Shown here in pieces: positions 35,101 through 42,907 of a stretch of 55,890 nt of DNA. The notes under the pieces were generated by a model, which saw nothing but the letters and a program-made list of their open reading frames with translations, did no database searches and was not told the origin of the DNA. Both the position numbers and the translations under genes were made by a program. This DNA is from Lachnospiraceae bacterium UBA3316 (GTDB lineage Bacteria > Bacillota > Clostridia > Lachnospirales > Lachnospiraceae): positions 1 to 55,890 of the forward strand of contig DESK01000024.1 in NCBI GenBank assembly GCA_002361955.1. Reading direction: 5' to 3'. Each line of letters begins with the position of its first letter. The stretch's first letter is position 1.

Positions 35101-35779
35101 GACGGCAAAGACTCTGGCAGAGTCCGCAGAGAAGAGAGCGGAAGCCGAGGCTGACGCGGCGAAGGAAGCCAAGCAGGGAGCCCAGGAGGCCCAGGTGAAG
35201 GCAGAGACGGCTGTGGCAAAGGCAGAAGCGCTGCAGGGCAAAGCGGAGGCAGCTCAGGCGAAAGCAGAGGCGGCTGTGACAAAGGCAGAGGCAGCCCAGA
35301 TGCTGGCGGAAGAGGCAGCCAGGAAGGCGAAAGAGGAAGCTGACAAGGCAAAGGCGGAAGCCGAGAAGGCGAAGGAAGAGGCCGAAAAGGCAAAGGCCGA
35401 GGCCGACCGGGCCAAAGCGGAAGCCGAGAAGGCAAAGGGTGAGATCGAAACGGTGAAGCTTGAGGTAGAGAAAGCCAAAGCGGAAGCCCAGAAGGCGGCT
35501 GCAGAGGCGGCAGCGGCCCAGAAGAAAATCGAGGAGCTTCAGAAGCCTGCGGTGGTTCAGATCACCCTGGGCAAAAAGGCGTACAAGATCAAGAAGGGCA
35601 AGAAGGTGAGAATCCAGGCGAAGGCTTCTGACGGCAGCAAGCTCACCTTCCAGTCTTCTAATAAGAAGGTGGCCAGGGTGACGGCAAAAGGTGTTGTCAG
35701 AGGGATAAAGAAAGGAAAGGCTGTGATCACCGTCAAGGCAGGCAGCGCAGCCAAGAAGATTAAGATAACAGTTAAATAA
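32183..35779 (+). CDS. Secreted GH3 beta-N-acetylhexosaminidase-like enzyme with alanine-rich rod and Ig-like domain
   Basis: A 1198-residue exported enzyme. A signal peptide (about 1-36) precedes a GH3 catalytic domain (about 45-420). KHFLGHGDTDTDSH carries the Asp-His acid/base pair typical of NagZ-type GH3 enzymes, and GVLITDAMNM carries the nucleophile Asp. A second alpha/beta domain follows (about 430-680). Residues 728-1121 are an almost uninterrupted Ala/Glu/Lys-rich heptad region, a predicted helix or coiled coil nearly 60 nm long if fully extended. A BIG2-like Ig domain ends the protein (about 1126-1198). AGGAG sits 7 nt before ATG 32183; the longer open frame from 32069 lacks such a site. 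No LPXTG or dockerin is present. Confidence 0.88.
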   Translation: MKKQMMQKVTAVLLAGVMCVSGVCANGGIVRAAGGDGQDGSTERIQELLDGMTTRQKITQMIMPDFRYWDEDLTDEAGRVGVTEMNSQIEQVVKDYDFGGVILFAQNVTGTLQTLNLTKAYQAAATEDGGIPLLIGIDQEGGSVYRLGTGTALPGNMAVGASGSLDYAKINGEIIGRELSSLGINCNFAPDMDVNNNPNNPVIGLRSFSDDPQLVADMGVAMIEGLNEYNIAASAKHFLGHGDTDTDSHTGLPVVNKSREELEAMELIPFKAAMAVGVDMFMTAHIAYPQIDDTKVISKVTGEEVNLPATLSKKVLTDLVRNDLGFDGVLITDAMNMAGVSGNFGQVEASIRAIQAGIDILLMPCVLYDLEDLADLDAIIEGIEGAVEDGTIPEQRLDESCGRILALKEKRGILDYDGSGLTEENALQQVGSVENRALERELSAAAVTVVKNEGDTLPIRLTKDSKVLFLTPWSNELALMAMGWNRAKEAGLVPAGAACKNICFEYQGTITPAIQKALEWADTVMVNSELDTSYLNPASWAHWSYTLPEAVTTYCKEHNKKSVVMSVDKPYDVQFYENADAVMAVYGCMGSSADPTEILNGGATTTEEAFGPNMSAGVEVAFGVSGASGTLPVKIYKLDMATRTYTDEIVYERKHGLTYPAVEASTAEKAEKLIEAIGEVSYTQECADAIRAAEEYYETLSEEEQGRIAASYQKLLVASATYEALRAEAAAQTAEDARTGAEAAQEEAVTAKEGAETAKEGAEAAKLEAQTAQAEAEAAAQAAEAARAAAEVKAEEARRAQTAAENAKTAAEAAQKRAETATDQTGMYAVAAEAARNRAEGAKEAAQAAQAAAEAAGTKAQASQAAAEAAQAKAEASAREAVAANTKAQAAQAKAEAAAAAAEAAKEYAEAAKTAVESAKTAAEAKAAQAAASAENAAEAYKKADAARKAAQAAQTAAERARTAAEAEKTSALTAKTLAESAEKRAEAEADAAKEAKQGAQEAQVKAETAVAKAEALQGKAEAAQAKAEAAVTKAEAAQMLAEEAARKAKEEADKAKAEAEKAKEEAEKAKAEADRAKAEAEKAKGEIETVKLEVEKAKAEAQKAAAEAAAAQKKIEELQKPAVVQITLGKKAYKIKKGKKVRIQAKASDGSKLTFQSSNKKVARVTAKGVVRGIKKGKAVITVKAGSAAKKIKITVK

Positions 35780-35814
35780 TCAGGAAGTCCCAGGATTTTC
35801 CAGACAGATACAGG

Positions 35815-35850
35815 CAGAACCGGATCCCGGAGGAGGGATCCGGTTCTGTT
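35815..35850 (+). terminator. Terminator after the GH3 gene
   Basis: CAGAACCGGATCC (35815-35827) pairs with GGATCCGGTTCTG (35836-35848), followed by TTTG. Confidence 0.85.
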
Positions 35851-35915
35851 TGCGCATGGCGGAGTGAACAGGGAACGTTGCACTTTTGTACGTTTTTTTT
35901 ATACAATTTGACGAC

Positions 35916-35944
35916 TTGTTTTTTTGGAGAAGTGGAAGTATACT
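35916..35944 (+). promoter_or_regulatory. Promoter of glmM
   Basis: TTGTTT at 35916-35921, 17-nt spacer, TATACT at 35939-35944. A TTGACG at 35908 has poor spacing to this -10 box. Confidence 0.6.
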
Positions 35945-35950
35945 ATAAAA

Positions 35951-36155
35951 GATATGCGCATAGACGTATAGAAGACAAAATACTTAGCGGAAAAGCTGAG
36001 CTTGTATATTTGTTGGGAGTAAGAGTCACAGAGCTGTGAGAACACGGTGAGCAGCAGCGTAACCGGAGAATAAAGGACTGTTCGTTCCGTCCGGGCGGAC
36101 GGCGACAGACAAGATTCACGCCGCGTGTGGGATTAAGGCGGCAGAGGAGGCAATT
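35951..36155 (+). promoter_or_regulatory. Long structured leader of glmM
   Basis: About 205 nt of untranslated leader with a strong stem-loop near 36079-36110 (CCGTCC GGGC GGACGG, extended by CTGT and ACAG). No glmS ribozyme or T-box consensus is seen. Confidence 0.4.
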
Positions 36156-37505
36156 ATGGGAAAATATTTTGGAACAGATGGATTTCGCGGAGAGGCAAAT
36201 GTAAACCTGACAGTGGAACACGCCTTTAAGGTGGGGCGTTTTCTGGGATGGTATTATGGAAGAGATCACAAGGCAAAGATCGTGATCGGAAAAGATACAA
36301 GAAGAAGCAGCTATATGTTTGAGTATTCCCTGGTTGCAGGACTGACAGCCTCCGGGGCTGACGCATATCTGCTGCACGTGACGACCACTCCCAGCGTATC
36401 TTACGTAGTCCGCACAGAGGGCTTTGACTGCGGTATCATGATTTCCGCCAGTCACAACCCGTTCTATGATAACGGCATCAAGGTTATAAACGGCATGGGC
36501 TACAAGCTGGAGGCTGAGGTTGAGGAGAAGATCGAGGCCTATCTGGATGGTAAGACGGAAGAGCTGCCGCTGGCCACAAAAGACCACATCGGCCGCACTG
36601 TAGACTTCGTGGCAGGACGAAACCGTTACATCGGTTACCTGATTTCACTGGCAACTCGCTCCTTCAAAAATATGAAGGTGGGACTGGACTGCTCCAACGG
36701 AAGCGCTTCCTCCATTGCCAAGAGCGTGTTTGACGCCCTGGGAGCCAGAACCTACGTGATCAACAATGAACCCAACGGAACAAATATCAATACCGACTGT
36801 GGTTCCACCCATATCGGCGTTCTGCAGAAGTTTGTAAAGGAAAAGGGGCTTAATGTAGGCTTTGCCTATGACGGCGACGCAGACCGCTGTATTGCTGTTG
36901 ATGAAAATGGGAATGTTATTGACGGGGATCTGATCCTGTATATCTGCGGAAAATACTTGAAGCAGGAGGGCAAGCTCAACAACGATACCATCGTGACGAC
37001 GGTGATGTCCAACCTGGGTCTCTATAAGGCCTGTGATAAGGCAGGCATCCGTTACGAGAAGACGGCGGTGGGTGATAAATACGTATACGAAAATATGATG
37101 AACAACGGCCACTGCCTGGGCGGCGAGCAGTCGGGACATATTATTTTCAGCAAGCACGCAGTGACAGGAGACGGGATCCTGACCTCCCTGATGATCATGG
37201 AGGTTATCATGGAGCGGAAGCAGAGCCTGGCAACCCTGGCGTCTGAGGTGCGCATCTATCCCCAGCTCTTAAAGAATGTGCGGGTAGCCGACAAGAAGAC
37301 GGCCCGGGAAAACCCGGAGGTAGTGAAGGCCGTAAACGCTGTGGCGGAGGCTCTGGGGGATGAGGGACGGATCCTTGTCCGGGAGAGCGGCACCGAGCCT
37401 GTCATCCGTGTGATGGTGGAGGCCGCCAATGATGAGCTGTGTGAGAAGTATGTCAACCAGGTGATTGACGTGATGAAGGGACAGAATTTAGTAGTAGAAA
37501 AATAG
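36156..37505 (+). CDS. glmM: Phosphoglucosamine mutase
   Basis: A 449-residue enzyme of the phosphohexomutase family that interconverts glucosamine 6-phosphate and 1-phosphate on the way to UDP-GlcNAc and peptidoglycan. The phosphoserine loop is ISASHNP with Ser99, the metal loop is DGDADRC, the sugar loop is GEQSGH and the phosphate loop is RESGTEPVIRVM. FGTDGFRG at the N-terminus is typical of GlmM. AGAGGAGG precedes the start. It has its own promoter and a terminator downstream at 37602. Confidence 0.93.
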   Translation: MGKYFGTDGFRGEANVNLTVEHAFKVGRFLGWYYGRDHKAKIVIGKDTRRSSYMFEYSLVAGLTASGADAYLLHVTTTPSVSYVVRTEGFDCGIMISASHNPFYDNGIKVINGMGYKLEAEVEEKIEAYLDGKTEELPLATKDHIGRTVDFVAGRNRYIGYLISLATRSFKNMKVGLDCSNGSASSIAKSVFDALGARTYVINNEPNGTNINTDCGSTHIGVLQKFVKEKGLNVGFAYDGDADRCIAVDENGNVIDGDLILYICGKYLKQEGKLNNDTIVTTVMSNLGLYKACDKAGIRYEKTAVGDKYVYENMMNNGHCLGGEQSGHIIFSKHAVTGDGILTSLMIMEVIMERKQSLATLASEVRIYPQLLKNVRVADKKTARENPEVVKAVNAVAEALGDEGRILVRESGTEPVIRVMVEAANDELCEKYVNQVIDVMKGQNLVVEK

Positions 37506-37601
37506 CAGCTGCTCAGATAAAGGCAGATACCTGAACGGTAACAGAAAAGCCGCAAATATGTGATTATGATCCAGGTCAGTAGATACCGTGGATAAAATAT
37601 G

Positions 37602-37640
37602 CAGCCCCCGCTCTGGGATTCAGGACGGGGGCTGTTTGAC
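37602..37640 (+). terminator. Terminator between glmM and the DUF2156 gene
   Basis: CAGCCCCCG (37602-37610) pairs with CGGGGGCTG (37626-37634), followed by TTTGAC. It lies only 17 nt before the next start codon, so it may also tune the DUF2156 gene. Confidence 0.7.
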
Positions 37641-37656
37641 AGAGAAAGAGGAGACT

Positions 37657-38559
37657 ATGATAAACTTTAAAAGACCGGAACTGGAGGATAAGGAACTGAT
37701 TGAAAGCTATCTGCATAAGCAGCGCTCGATGAGCTGCGAATTTACCTTTGCGAACACTTACCTCTGGTCCAGGCATTACGACGTAGAATTTGCTATTGTA
37801 GAGGATATGCTGGTGTATAAATCCCTGGACGAGGCGCCGGGATTTACCTTCCCCCTGGGGGAGGAGAAGAATGTAAAGCGGGCCATGGACGCCATTCACG
37901 CTTACTGCAGGGAGCAAAAGATCGATTACCATTTTCATCTGGTGACCCGGGAGCAGTTCGAGGTGATGGACAGGCTCTATCCCGGGGAATTTGAGATTAC
38001 CTTTGACAGGGACGCGGCGGACTATGTGTATGAAAGGGAAAAGCTGGCGAATCTTTCGGGGAAAAAGTACCACGGAAAGAAGAACCATGTGAATAAGTTC
38101 CGCAAAATGTATCCGGACTGGAGCTACGAGTCCATCAATGAGAAAAACAAGGAGGAGTGCTTCCAGATGGCCCTTGTCTGGAGAAACCGCAACGGCTGCG
38201 AGGACGATCCGGAGAAAAACGCGGAGATGTGCGTGACCCTGAATTACCTGAGGCTCTTTGATGAGCTGGGGATGAGAGGCGGCCTGCTGCGGGCAGGAGG
38301 GCGTGTGGTGGCCTTTTCCATCGGAGAGCCGCTGAATGAGGATACCATCGTTGTGCATATCGAAAAGGCCTTTTCCGACGTGCCGGGAGCCTATCCCATG
38401 ATCAACCAGCAGTTTGTGCTCCATGAAGCCGAGGGCTTTACCTACGTGAACCGGGAGGAGGATACGGGAGCCGAGGGGCTGCGGCAGGCAAAGCTTTCCT
38501 ATTATCCGGTGTTCCTGGTGGAGAAGGGGATCGTAAAGCGGAGGGAAGAGATACGCTGA
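37657..38559 (+). CDS. DUF2156 (phosphatidylglycerol lysyltransferase C-terminal-like) protein
   Basis: A 300-residue soluble protein with a double GNAT-like fold, matching the DUF2156 family related to the catalytic part of MprF and to Fem-type aminoacyl transferases. Conserved features include NFKRPELEDKELIESYL and CEFTFANTYLW near the N-terminus, KKYHGKKNHVNKFRKMYP in the middle and VHIEKAFSDVPGAYPMINQQ near the C-terminus. No membrane segments are present, so it is not a full MprF. The reaction is unknown, possibly aminoacyl or acyl transfer. The start at 37657 has AAAGAGGAG upstream. Confidence 0.85.
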   Translation: MINFKRPELEDKELIESYLHKQRSMSCEFTFANTYLWSRHYDVEFAIVEDMLVYKSLDEAPGFTFPLGEEKNVKRAMDAIHAYCREQKIDYHFHLVTREQFEVMDRLYPGEFEITFDRDAADYVYEREKLANLSGKKYHGKKNHVNKFRKMYPDWSYESINEKNKEECFQMALVWRNRNGCEDDPEKNAEMCVTLNYLRLFDELGMRGGLLRAGGRVVAFSIGEPLNEDTIVVHIEKAFSDVPGAYPMINQQFVLHEAEGFTYVNREEDTGAEGLRQAKLSYYPVFLVEKGIVKRREEIR

Positions 38560-38579
38560 CGGAAATCGGCTGAAAACGG

Positions 38580-38608
38580 TTGACTTTTCCCATTGATAAA
38601 TTTATAAT
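38580..38608 (+). promoter_or_regulatory. Promoter of the structured RNA
   Basis: TTGACT at 38580-38585, 17-nt spacer, perfect TATAAT at 38603-38608. Confidence 0.85.
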
Positions 38609-38614
38609 AGCACT

Positions 38615-38855
38615 TGATTTGAGAAAGACAGTACATGTATCGGACAGGCACAGAGAGCCGGAAAAGGGTGGAATCCCGGCGAAAGCAGGATAGATGGAAA
38701 TGTATCCTGCGCGAAACAGGTCACCGATTACCGTGGGCCATGCCAGTAAGTCTTGACGGTTTTCCACCGTTACTGGGAACCTGTATGTCAGTATGTGTAA
38801 GAGGTGGTTGCGTAAGCGTCGGCTTTCGTCCTGTTACAGGGCGGAAGCCTTTTTT
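38615..38855 (+). ncRNA. Unassigned structured RNA, riboswitch-like or stand-alone
   Basis: A 240-nt transcript with its own promoter and terminator. A multibranch fold is visible. The closing helix P1 pairs ACATGTAT (38633-38640) with GTATGTGT (38791-38798). Hairpin 1 pairs GCCGG (38657-38661) with CCGGC (38676-38680). Hairpin 2 pairs GCAGGATA (38685-38692) with TATCCTGC (38703-38710). Arm 3 pairs ACAGGT (38716-38721) with ACCTGT (38779-38784) and contains CCAGTAA...TTACTGG with CGGT/ACCG inside. A second ACAGG at 38644-38648 could compete for ACCTGT. Unpaired purine joiners (GAAA, GCGAA) link the arms. I could not match it to cobalamin, FMN, T-box, SRP, 6S or tmRNA consensus. Confidence 0.6.
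38821..38855 (+). terminator. Terminator of the structured RNA
   Basis: GGCTTTCGTCCTG (38821-38833) pairs with CAGGGCGGAAGCC (38837-38849), including G-U pairs, followed by TTTTTT. Confidence 0.85.
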
Positions 38856-38956
38856 ATATCATGGGAAATTCCATGATAGGATGTAGGTGTTACTTTTATG
38901 GCTGTCCGGCTATGGCCGGACCTGATGCAGAGAATGCGTAAAAAGGAGAAAAATAG
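38856..38956 (+). promoter_or_regulatory. Leader of the aminotransferase-hisC operon
   Basis: Between the RNA terminator and the next start lie two small hairpins: ATCATGG with CCATGAT (about 38858-38877) and GTCCGGC TATG GCCGGAC (about 38905-38922). No separate promoter is obvious, so the operon may depend on read-through from 38580, which would favour a riboswitch role for the RNA. Confidence 0.4.
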
Positions 38957-40156
38957 ATGATTTCAGAGAAAATGGTGTCGTATGTAAACAACAGCTCAGC
39001 CATCCGCGCCATGTTTGAGGAGGGAAAGCGGCTGGCGGCTATCTATGGGGCGGAAAATGTCTATGATTTCAGCCTGGGCAATCCCAACCTGCCGGCTCCT
39101 CAGGAGGTGAAGGAGGCGATCCATCAGATTTTAGAGGAAGAGGATCCTGTCCTTGTCCACGGCTATATGGGCAATTCCGGTTATGACGATGTGCGGGAGG
39201 CGGTGGCGGCCTCTTTAAACAGGCGGTTTGGGACTTCTTTTGCCGGAGAGCATATCGTCATGACAGTGGGAGCCGCGGGAGGCATGAATGTCATCATGAA
39301 GACGCTGCTGAACCCGGGAGATGAGGTGTTGGCTTTTGCCCCCTATTTCGGGGAGTACCGGGCGTATGTGACCAACTATGACAGTGTGTTAAAGGTAGTG
39401 CCCCCGAACACGGAGGACTTCCAGCCGGATCTTTTGGAGTTTGAGAGGCGGATCACGCCAAAAACAAAGGCGGTGATCGTCAATACGCCCAATAATCCCA
39501 CAGGCGTGGTCTACTCAGAGGAAACGATCCGCGGCCTGGCGGATATCCTGCGGAGGAAACAGCAGGAGTATGGAACTGCCATCTATCTGATTTCGGATGA
39601 GCCTTACCGGGAATTGGTTTATGATGGAAATGAGGTTCCGTACCTGACGAACTATTATGAAAATACGATCGTAGGCTATTCCTTCAGCAAATCCCTGTCC
39701 CTGCCCGGGGAGCGGATCGGCTATCTGGTGCTGCCTCCTTCCCTGGAGGACGGGGAGGCCATCCGGTCGGCGGCCAATGTGGCCACCAGGATCCTGGGCT
39801 ACGTAAACGCGCCCTCCCTGTTCCAGAGGGTTATCATGCGCTGCCTGGACGCCCAGGTGGATGTGGACTACTATAACAGGAACCGGGAGGCCCTGTATGA
39901 GGGGCTGTCAAAGGTAGGGCTGACCTGCATCAAGCCCCAGGGAGCCTTCTATCTCTTTGTGAAGTCCCCCCTGGAAGATGAAAAGGAATTCTGCGAGGCG
40001 GCGAAGCGGCACAACCTGCTGCTGGTTCCGGGAAGCTCCTTTGACTGCCCGGGCTATGTACGGCTGGCCTACTGTGTGTCCTACGAGATGATCGAAAGAT
40101 CCCTGCCCCATTTCGCGGAGCTGATGGAGGAGATCCGAGAGGAGGGGAAAGCATGA
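38957..40156 (+). CDS. PLP-dependent class I/II aminotransferase
   Basis: A 399-residue fold-type I aminotransferase. Conserved parts are YDFSLGNPNLPAPQEV at the N-terminus, GAAGGMNVIMKTLLNPGDEV, NTPNNPTGVVYSEE, ISDEPYRELVYDG, the PLP lysine in YSFSKSLSLPGERIGY and a C-terminal arginine in YVRLAYCVS. It belongs to the aspartate/aromatic aminotransferase group (subgroup I-gamma). It overlaps hisC by 4 nt. The pairing of two aminotransferases in one operon suggests amino acid metabolism, but the substrate cannot be set. Confidence 0.9.
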   Translation: MISEKMVSYVNNSSAIRAMFEEGKRLAAIYGAENVYDFSLGNPNLPAPQEVKEAIHQILEEEDPVLVHGYMGNSGYDDVREAVAASLNRRFGTSFAGEHIVMTVGAAGGMNVIMKTLLNPGDEVLAFAPYFGEYRAYVTNYDSVLKVVPPNTEDFQPDLLEFERRITPKTKAVIVNTPNNPTGVVYSEETIRGLADILRRKQQEYGTAIYLISDEPYRELVYDGNEVPYLTNYYENTIVGYSFSKSLSLPGERIGYLVLPPSLEDGEAIRSAANVATRILGYVNAPSLFQRVIMRCLDAQVDVDYYNRNREALYEGLSKVGLTCIKPQGAFYLFVKSPLEDEKEFCEAAKRHNLLLVPGSSFDCPGYVRLAYCVSYEMIERSLPHFAELMEEIREEGKA

Positions 40157-41217
40157 GAGCCTGGGAGAAGCATGTGCGCAAGGTCGTTCCCTATGTGCCC
40201 GGGGAACAGCCGAAACACAGAAATATCATTAAACTGAATACGAATGAAAATCCCTATCCCCCGGCTCCCGGCGTGACCGAGGCCCTGAAGGCCATGGACG
40301 GGGAGCTGCTGCGCCGTTATCCCGATCCGGCTGCGGAGGTTCTCGTAAAAAGCCTTGCGGGCCGCTACGGCCTTTCGCCGGAGCAGGTCTTTGTAGGCGT
40401 GGGATCGGATGATGTGCTGGCCATGTGTTTTCTGACCTTCTTTAATTCCGGCAGGCCCATCCTTTTTCCGGATATCACCTACTCCTTCTATGATGTGTGG
40501 GCGGAGGTGTTCCGGATTCCCTACGAGTGCCAGCCTCTGAATGAAGCCTTTGAGATCGTGAAGGAAGATTATTACAAGGCCAACGGGGGCGTCATCTTCC
40601 CGAACCCCAACGCACCCACCGGCATGTGCCAGAGCCTGGAGGACGTGGAGGATATCATTGCCCACAACCAGGATGTGGTGGTGATCGTGGATGAGGCCTA
40701 TATTGACTTTGGCGGAAGGTCGGCCCTGGAGCTCATCGACCGGTATGACAACCTGCTGGTGGTGCAGACATTTTCGAAATCCCGGTCCCTGGCAGGGCTG
40801 CGGGTGGGCTACGCCATGGGAAATAAGACGCTGATCAAATATTTAAACGACGTGAAGTACTCGTTTAATTCTTATACGATGAACGCGCCGACTCTGGCTG
40901 CCGCTGCCGCGGCTGTGGAGGATGAAGCGTATTTTCAGGAGACGACGGGAAAAATTATCCGCACCAGGGAGCGGGTGAAGGAGGAACTGAGGGAGCTGGG
41001 ATTCCGGTTTGGAGATTCCAAGTCAAATTTCCTGTTTATCACCCATCCGGAGCTTGCGGCCAGGGAACTCTTTGAGGCGCTGAAAATTAAAAAGATCTAC
41101 GTGAGGTATTTCAACAAGCCAAGGATTGACAATTACCTGCGGGTGACCATCGGAACGGACGAGGAGATGGATGTGTTTTTAGATTTTCTGCGGAGATACC
41201 TAAAACAAAATCTGTAA
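40153..41217 (+). CDS. hisC: Histidinol-phosphate aminotransferase (HisC-like)
   Basis: A 354-residue aminotransferase of the HisC family. Motifs are KLNTNENPYPPAPGV, GVGSDDVLAMCFLTFF, FPNPNAPTG, VDEAYIDFGG, the PLP lysine in QTFSKSRSLAGLRVGYAMG and the C-terminal RVTIGTDEEMDVFL. HisC converts histidinol phosphate and imidazole-acetol phosphate; some members also act on aromatic amino acids or cobalamin precursors. It lies away from other his genes, so a broader role is possible. Translation is coupled to the upstream aminotransferase. Confidence 0.85.
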   Translation: MRAWEKHVRKVVPYVPGEQPKHRNIIKLNTNENPYPPAPGVTEALKAMDGELLRRYPDPAAEVLVKSLAGRYGLSPEQVFVGVGSDDVLAMCFLTFFNSGRPILFPDITYSFYDVWAEVFRIPYECQPLNEAFEIVKEDYYKANGGVIFPNPNAPTGMCQSLEDVEDIIAHNQDVVVIVDEAYIDFGGRSALELIDRYDNLLVVQTFSKSRSLAGLRVGYAMGNKTLIKYLNDVKYSFNSYTMNAPTLAAAAAAVEDEAYFQETTGKIIRTRERVKEELRELGFRFGDSKSNFLFITHPELAARELFEALKIKKIYVRYFNKPRIDNYLRVTIGTDEEMDVFLDFLRRYLKQNL

Positions 41218-41242
41218 AGAAAAGCTACAGCGGAGGGATGGA

Positions 41243-42019
41243 ATGGAAGCGTATACCAGTTTTGCGAGGGTGTATGACACCTTTATGGATAATGTGCCCT
41301 ACGGGGAGTGGTGCGGCTATGTGGCAGGGCTTTTGGAGAAGTACGGGATTAGCGATGGCCTGGTGCTGGATCTGGGCTGCGGAACAGGGAGCCTGACGGA
41401 GCTCCTGGCCCAAAAAGGGTATGATATGATCGGCGTGGACTGCTCAGAGGATATGCTGGAGATCGCCCAGGAAAAGCGGATCGCCTCCGGACATGATATC
41501 CTGTACCTGCTCCAGGATATGCGGGAGTTTGAATTGTACGGTACCGTCCGCGGCGTAGTGAGCATCTGTGATTCCATGAATTATATCATGTCTGCCGAGG
41601 AGCTTTTGGAGGTATTCCGGCTGGTGAATAATTATCTGGATCCAGGTGGAATCTTCCTTTTTGATATGAATACGGTTTATAAATACCGGGAGCTTTTGGG
41701 GGATGCGACCATCGCCGAGAACAGGGAGGACTGCAGCTTTATCTGGGAAAATACCTGGTATGAGGAGGAGCAGGCCAATGAGTATGACCTGACGATTTTT
41801 GAGAGGGCGGAGAGCGGGCTGTTCCGGAAGTATACAGAGACACATTTTCAGAGAGCCTATGAGATCGGGGAGGTGAAGCGCCTTCTTCAGGAGGCGGGCA
41901 TGGAGTTTGTGGCAGTGTACGACGCGTTTACGGAGGAGGCCCCCCGAAAGGACAGCGAGAGAGTTTATTTTATTGCCAGAGAGAAAGGAAAGAAAGCCAT
42001 ATGTCAGACTATATCGTAA
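41243..42019 (+). CDS. Class I SAM-dependent methyltransferase
   Basis: A 258-residue methyltransferase. Motif I for SAM binding is VLDLGCGTGSLTELLA, followed by MIGVDCSEDMLEIAQ and the region VVSICDSMNYI. The C-terminal half is a typical methyltransferase domain 25 type with HFQRAYEIGEVKRLL. The substrate is unknown. The N-terminal Tyr-rich YTSFARVYDTFMDNVPYGEW is common in clostridial homologues placed just before hslO. It overlaps hslO by 19 nt. Confidence 0.85.
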   Translation: MEAYTSFARVYDTFMDNVPYGEWCGYVAGLLEKYGISDGLVLDLGCGTGSLTELLAQKGYDMIGVDCSEDMLEIAQEKRIASGHDILYLLQDMREFELYGTVRGVVSICDSMNYIMSAEELLEVFRLVNNYLDPGGIFLFDMNTVYKYRELLGDATIAENREDCSFIWENTWYEEEQANEYDLTIFERAESGLFRKYTETHFQRAYEIGEVKRLLQEAGMEFVAVYDAFTEEAPRKDSERVYFIAREKGKKAICQTIS

Positions 42020-42879
42020 GAGCAACAGCGGCGGACAGCCAGATCCGGGCATTTGCCGCTACCACAAGGGAAACGGTGGAAGCCGCCAGGGCGGCACACA
42101 ATACAAGCCCGGTGGCCACGGCGGCCCTGGGAAGACTTTTAACGGCAGGCGCTATGATGGGAACTATGATGAAGGGAGAGAAGGATCTTCTGACCCTGCA
42201 GATCAAGGGAAGCGGACCGATCGGCGGCCTGACGGTGACAGCGGACAGCCTGGGGAGAGTGAAAGGCTATGCCGACCATCCCGAGGTGCTTTTGCACGCC
42301 AACGCGAAGGGAAAGCTTGACGTGGCGGGAGCCGTAGGAGAAGGGATGCTCAGGGTCATCCGGGATATGGGCATGAAGGAACCCTATGTGGGGCAGACAA
42401 CCTTGCAGACAAGCGAGATCGCGGAGGATCTGACGTATTACTTTGCCACCTCCGAGCAGGTGCCCTCCTCTGTGGGGCTTGGCGTTTTGATGGAGAAGGA
42501 CAATACGGTAAAGCAGGCGGGAGGATTTATTCTTCAGCTGATGCCCTTTACGGATGAGAAGGTGATCGACGAGCTGGAGAGGAAGCTGGCCGGGATCACA
42601 TCCGTCACATCCATGCTGGATGAGGGGATGTCGCCGGAGGAGATCCTGGGACTGCTTTTGGGGGATCTGGGCCTTGAGGTCAATGACCGTATGCCCACGC
42701 AGTTTTACTGCAACTGCAGCAAGGAACGGGTGGAAAAGGCCCTGGTGAGTATCGGACGGAAGGAGCTTCAGTCCATGATCGCCGAGGGAAAGCCGGTGAA
42801 CCTGAACTGTCATTTTTGTAACACGGACTACACCTTCAGCGTGGAGGATTTAAAGAGGATCCTGAAACACAGCCGGTAG
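42001..42879 (+). CDS. hslO: Redox-regulated chaperone Hsp33
   Basis: A 292-residue chaperone activated by oxidative unfolding. The zinc-binding cysteines are CNC at 237 and 239 and CHFC at 270 and 273, which form disulfides when oxidised. The N-terminal domain begins DYIVRATAADSQIRAFAATT, and KGSGPIGGLTVTAD is a family motif. Length is normal. Its start lies inside the end of the methyltransferase gene. Confidence 0.95.
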   Translation: MSDYIVRATAADSQIRAFAATTRETVEAARAAHNTSPVATAALGRLLTAGAMMGTMMKGEKDLLTLQIKGSGPIGGLTVTADSLGRVKGYADHPEVLLHANAKGKLDVAGAVGEGMLRVIRDMGMKEPYVGQTTLQTSEIAEDLTYYFATSEQVPSSVGLGVLMEKDNTVKQAGGFILQLMPFTDEKVIDELERKLAGITSVTSMLDEGMSPEEILGLLLGDLGLEVNDRMPTQFYCNCSKERVEKALVSIGRKELQSMIAEGKPVNLNCHFCNTDYTFSVEDLKRILKHSR

Positions 42880-42907
42880 GCAGCAGGCGGGATAGGAGGA
42901 ACGAGAT

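Noticed and set aside
34380..35540. CRISPR-like or tandem DNA repeat array
   Set aside because: The periodicity comes from Ala/Glu/Lys codons in one continuous reading frame; there are no fixed repeats or spacers.
35951..36155. glmS ribozyme before glmM
   Set aside because: The downstream gene is glmM, not glmS, and the ribozyme core motifs are not visible.
38655..38740. Cobalamin, FMN or T-box element suggested by AGGGTGGAATCCC
   Set aside because: The other conserved blocks of those families (GCCACTG or CCCGCAACTGT; the second FMN half; stem I and the T-box bulge) are missing.
38615..38855. 6S RNA
   Set aside because: The fold appears multibranched rather than one long rod with a central bubble.
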